Assembly: GCF_011752625.1 (NCBI RefSeq)
Contig: NZ_VWXD01000001.1
Location: 904,655 to 968,654 of the forward strand
Source of the DNA: Candidatus Pantoea formicae
GTDB taxonomy: Bacteria; Pseudomonadota; Gammaproteobacteria; Enterobacterales; Enterobacteriaceae
Length of the DNA: 64,000 nt
Direction: 5' to 3'
Every line of letters begins with the position of its first letter. The stretch's first letter is position 1. A program made the translations under genes and the position numbers. Under the pieces are notes generated by a model. That model was not told the DNA's origin. It did no database searches and worked only from the letters and a program-made list of their open reading frames with translations. Below are positions 61,261-64,000 of this stretch, piece by piece.

Positions 61261-61644
61261 ATGCAACCGACTTCCACTGCCTTTACCGTGCTCAACGTGA
61301 GCCGTTTCCCGATGGTGACACTCAACCAACAGGCTGTTAGTGCAGGCTATGCGCAACAATGGATCGAGGAGATGACTCACCTGTTGGAACAGGGGGCACC
61401 CTTTGTGATGGTCTATGACCATATGCGTGCTGAAGAGAGCGATGCAGATAGAGAATTGCGCAGCCGCTGGCTGATTGAACATCGTAAAACACTCAGTCAA
61501 ATCTGCCGGGGGATGATCAGCATCGAAAGTGATCCCCAGCGCTGTGAGCAACTGGCGAAAATGCGCAAGCTATTCGGCATTTCACACCAGTTAGTCAGCT
61601 CAGAACCCTATGCACTGGCATGGGTCGAACGTTGGCTAGCCTAA
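61261..61644 (+). CDS. Protein of unknown function in the efflux operon (127 aa)
   Basis: I do not recognise the family. The 127-residue protein is cytoplasmic (no signal or membrane segment), with a hydrophobic strand near 9-20 (VLNVSRFPMVTL), GAPFVMVYDH near 48-57 and a C-terminal helix ending AWVERWLA. The strand-helix pattern with a conserved Asp after PFV resembles STAS/SpoIIAA-like folds, which is only a guess. AAGGAGATGTT gives strong translation 18 bases after the adaptor, so it belongs to the operon. Confidence 0.7.
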   Translation: MQPTSTAFTVLNVSRFPMVTLNQQAVSAGYAQQWIEEMTHLLEQGAPFVMVYDHMRAEESDADRELRSRWLIEHRKTLSQICRGMISIESDPQRCEQLAKMRKLFGISHQLVSSEPYALAWVERWLA

Positions 61645-61651
61645 ACTTTTA

Positions 61652-62422
61652 TTACTGCGCTAGCCATCCACCATCCATATTCCAGGCAGCACCGCGCACC
61701 TGTGCTCCGCCCTCACTACACAGGAACAGCACCAGTGCGCCCAACTGTTCTGGGGTAACAAAGGCTTGCGCGGGCTGTTTCTCTGATAACAGGGCCAGCC
61801 GCGCGGCTTCCGGGTCTTCACCCGCAGCAATGCGTTTATCGATTTGCTGCTGCACCAGCGGCGTCAGTACCCAACCGGGACAGATTGCATTACAGGTAAT
61901 CGGAGATTGCGCGTTTTCCAAGGCGATCACTTTAGTTAGCCCCACCACGCCATGTTTTGCCGCCACATAGGCTGATTTCTCTTTCGATGCCACCAGACCA
62001 TGTACCGAAGCGATATTAATGATGCGTCCCCAGCCGCGTGCTTGCATGCCCGGCAACGCGGCACGACTGGTATGAAATACCGACGACAGATTGATGGCGA
62101 TAATGGCGTCCCATCTTTCAACGGGGAACTGCTCAACCGGGGCGGTGTATTGAATCCCGGCATTATTCACCAGAATATCCAGCGCGCCGTATTTCTCCTC
62201 AATCCAGGCAATCATCGTGGCAATCTGTTGGGGGTCCGACATATCCGCTGCGTGGTAATCCCCCTCCGCGCCGGTGGCCGCTATCAGCGCTTTAGCCTGC
62301 TCGACGTCACCAAAGCCGTTAAGAATCACCGTTGCGCCTTGTTGCGCCAACTGCTGCGCAATACCTAAACCAATGCCGCTGGTTGAACCGGTGACCAAGG
62401 CCACTTTTCCTGTTAATTGCAT
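61652..62422 (-). CDS. D-3-hydroxybutyrate dehydrogenase (SDR)
   Basis: 256 residues. Cofactor motif TGSTSGIG at 11-18, NNAGIQ at 86-91, catalytic Ser139 (NIASVHGLVAS), Tyr152 and Lys156 (SAYVAAKHG). NNAGIQYTAPVEQFP, NIASVHGLVAS and AICPGWVLTPLVQQQI are typical of bacterial 3-hydroxybutyrate dehydrogenases, which reversibly oxidise 3-hydroxybutyrate to acetoacetate with NAD. GGAGGATGACGCA precedes the ATG. Second gene of an operon with a GntP permease 14 bases upstream. Confidence 0.9.
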   Translation of the reverse strand: MQLTGKVALVTGSTSGIGLGIAQQLAQQGATVILNGFGDVEQAKALIAATGAEGDYHAADMSDPQQIATMIAWIEEKYGALDILVNNAGIQYTAPVEQFPVERWDAIIAINLSSVFHTSRAALPGMQARGWGRIINIASVHGLVASKEKSAYVAAKHGVVGLTKVIALENAQSPITCNAICPGWVLTPLVQQQIDKRIAAGEDPEAARLALLSEKQPAQAFVTPEQLGALVLFLCSEGGAQVRGAAWNMDGGWLAQ

Positions 62423-62436
62423 TGCGTCATCCTCCT

Positions 62437-63828
62437 TTAGACAATGCCGGTGAGGTAAAACACCCCAATCACAAACAGCACCGCCAGACTTTTAATAATG
62501 GTAATGGCGAAGATGCCGCCATACGCCTCTTTGTGACTTAAACCGGTGATCGCTAGCAGCGTAATGACAGCGCCGTTGTGTGGCAGCGTGTCCATCCCCC
62601 CACTGGCCATGGCCGCTACGCGATGTAGCACTTCCATCGGAATGCCCGTTGCCTGCGCCGCCTCGATAAAGTGTTCAGCCATCGCTGCCAGCGCGATACT
62701 CATGCCACCCGAAGCCGAACCGGTGATCCCAGCCAACACTGTGATGCTAATTGCTTCATTCAGCAGCGGATTAGGGATAGCCTGCAACACGCCAGACAGC
62801 ACAACAAAGCCCGGTAGCGCCGCGATCACTGCGCCAAATCCATATTCAGATGCGGTGTTCATAGCCGCCAGTAATGCACCCGCCACCGCGGTGCGACTCC
62901 CTTCCGCCAGTCGTCCACGAATATTGCGCCAGCCGAAGATCAATACCACCAGAATGCCGCTCAGTAATGCGGCCTGCACAGCCCAAATCGCGGTGCTTTT
63001 GACGATATCAGTCACAATTGGCGTGGGATTGCCAGGCAGCGTGACACTGCTGTGCGCACCGTACCAGGCAGGTATCCAATAGGTGAAACAGAGATTGAGT
63101 ACCCCAACCAAAATTAGCGGCAGAATGGCAATCGCCGGATGTGGCAGTTGCACATTCTCAGCGGTTTCCGGCTCATTCTTCAGGTTGGTACCGTACTGCT
63201 CGTTGTTGGCTTGCGCCTTACGGCGTTGACGATCCAGCCAGGCTAGGCCAACCACAATGATGAACAGTGAACCGATCAACCCCAACCATGGCGCCGCCCA
63301 GGCGTTAGTGCCGAAGAAACTGCCGGGAATAATGTTTTGAATCTGCGGCGTACCGGGGAGCGCATCCATGGTGAAGGAGAATGCGCCCAATGCGATTGTA
63401 GCGGGGATCAAACGCTTGGGAATGTTGCTTTGGCGGAACAGTTCGGCAGCAAAGGGATAGACCGCAAACGCCACCACAAACAGCGAGACCCCGCCATAGG
63501 TCAGCAATGCACATACCAGCACAATCACGGGAATGGCGTGGCGACGGCCCAGTAATGCAATCGCCGCCGTAACGATGGAACGGGAGAATCCTGAGAGTTC
63601 AATCAACTTTCCAAAGATGGCCCCGAGCAGGAATACCGGGAAGTAGAGCTTCACGAAGCCCACCATCTTCTCCATAAACAGACCACTGAACACGGGCGCA
63701 ACCGCTGCCGGTTCGGTGAGTAAAACCGCTAACAGCGCGGCGATCGGGGCAAACAGGATTACGCTATAGCCGCGATATGCGGCCAACATCAGCAACCCAA
63801 GCGCAGCGAGGGCAATAACGACACTCAT
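62437..63828 (-). CDS. GntP family permease (probable 3-hydroxybutyrate/short-chain acid importer)
   Basis: 463 residues with about twelve membrane segments. GntP family features: AAYRGYSVILFAPIAALLAVLL, PVFLLGAIFGKLIELSGFSRSI, PQIQNIIPGSFFGTNAWAAPWLG and EAISITVLAGITGSASGGMSIAL. Members import gluconate or short hydroxy acids by proton symport; pairing with 3-hydroxybutyrate dehydrogenase suggests 3-hydroxybutyrate. Start ATG 63828 has TAAGGAAGCAAC upstream. An insertion sequence begins about 20 bases further upstream, which probably removes the native promoter. Confidence 0.88.
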   Translation of the reverse strand: MSVVIALAALGLLMLAAYRGYSVILFAPIAALLAVLLTEPAAVAPVFSGLFMEKMVGFVKLYFPVFLLGAIFGKLIELSGFSRSIVTAAIALLGRRHAIPVIVLVCALLTYGGVSLFVVAFAVYPFAAELFRQSNIPKRLIPATIALGAFSFTMDALPGTPQIQNIIPGSFFGTNAWAAPWLGLIGSLFIIVVGLAWLDRQRRKAQANNEQYGTNLKNEPETAENVQLPHPAIAILPLILVGVLNLCFTYWIPAWYGAHSSVTLPGNPTPIVTDIVKSTAIWAVQAALLSGILVVLIFGWRNIRGRLAEGSRTAVAGALLAAMNTASEYGFGAVIAALPGFVVLSGVLQAIPNPLLNEAISITVLAGITGSASGGMSIALAAMAEHFIEAAQATGIPMEVLHRVAAMASGGMDTLPHNGAVITLLAITGLSHKEAYGGIFAITIIKSLAVLFVIGVFYLTGIV

Positions 63829-63881
63829 GTTGCTTCCTTATTATTTTGTGAATACTTAGCCAGGTACGCATAAAGGTACAA

Positions 63882-63925
63882 ACCGGGCACATGGGTAACA
63901 CTTTAGACCGGGCACATGGGTAACA
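63882..63925 (+). repeat. Tandem direct repeat at the insertion-sequence end
   Basis: Two exact copies of ACCGGGCACATGGGTAACA separated by CTTTAG, inside the left end of the element. Confidence 0.9.
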
Positions 63926-63956
63926 GTTATAAATGGCATAGCAGAGGAGACTCACT

Positions 63957-64000
63957 ATGCCCTGGAATGAGACTGTTACCATGCAACGCCTCGAATTTAT
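63957..64000 (+). CDS. Transposase, N-terminus only
   Basis: ATG at 63957 after AGAGGAGACTCACT opens MPWNETVTMQRLEF, the characteristic beginning of IS481-type DDE transposases (MPWxExxxMxxRxEFV). The rest lies beyond the window, so neither the HTH nor the DDE domain can be checked. Confidence 0.65.
   Translation, partial: MPWNETVTMQRLEF

Larger units (their letters stand above)
63847..64000 (+). mobile_element. Left end of an insertion sequence (IS481-like), cut by window edge
   Basis: A 19-base direct repeat ACCGGGCACATGGGTAACA occurs twice, 25 bases apart (63882-63900 and 63907-63925), just before a transposase-like start codon. Such tandem copies are terminal transposase-binding sequences. 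The outer boundary is not certain; TGTGAATA at 63847 is a candidate tip. The right end lies outside the window. Confidence 0.65.

Noticed and set aside
1..64000. CRISPR arrays, tRNA and rRNA genes, prophage
   Set aside because: I found no regularly spaced repeats, no tRNA-like cloverleaf with a CCA-type context, no rRNA sequence and no phage structural genes.

Overview
The window looks like a chromosomal segment of an enterobacterium, most likely from the Pantoea/Erwinia group (Erwiniaceae). This rests on enterobacterial-type proteins (FepA, NudK, PuuE, PatD, YciG, BluR/AriR-like, AaeXAB-like efflux), GC-rich coding DNA with AT-rich promoters, and Fur and Zur boxes of enterobacterial type. 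Genus assignment is inference. I saw no rRNA, tRNA, CRISPR array or prophage. The content is accessory metabolism, transport and regulation, with almost no housekeeping genes.

Layout. 0-5 kb: a truncated YbdH/HcxA-type dehydrogenase, then a translationally coupled GNAT / M20 amidohydrolase / MmgE-PrpD operon followed by a WYL regulator. 5-10 kb: small orphan proteins, an MscS channel, a BluR-like MerR regulator broken by one in-frame TGA next to an AriR/YmgB-like small protein, and a VOC protein. 10-15 kb: a polar amino-acid ABC importer in one operon with a cytoplasmic BisC-type molybdoenzyme. 15.8-18 kb: Fur-controlled fepA. 18-26 kb: a sugar isomerase/oxidoreductase pair, a TetR-controlled alpha/beta hydrolase with matching operators, exporters, two acetyltransferases and an RpiR regulator. 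26-29.3 kb: a second TonB receptor overlapping a periplasmic iron-chelate binding protein. 29.5-31 kb: yciG and a YghA-like SDR (stress genes). 31-39.8 kb: LysR, DeoR, DMT, NudK and PanE-like genes, plus a deletion scar joining the start of a response regulator to the end of a MipA/OmpV gene.

39.8-44.6 kb: an exporter-fold ABC protein divergent from a complete FecCD-type importer whose promoter carries a near-consensus Zur box, pointing to zinc or a zinc chelate. 44.7-45.2 kb: a gene-free block dense in long inverted repeats. 45.3-54.8 kb: a putrescine/GABA catabolic locus (puuE, a secreted NTF2-like protein, patD, a FadR-type GntR regulator, a soluble Cache-domain protein, a PuuB-like oxidase, two APC permeases). 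The same 18-bp palindromic operator lies before patD and before the permease operon, so the locus reads as one small regulon.

54.9-57.1 kb: a third TonB receptor inactivated by an in-frame TAA but still preceded by a Fur box. 57.2-61.6 kb: a LysR regulator with an AaeXAB-like FUSC/DUF1656/HlyD efflux operon. 61.6-63.8 kb: D-3-hydroxybutyrate dehydrogenase and a GntP permease, with the left end of an insertion sequence just upstream at the window edge, probably cutting the operon off from its native promoter.
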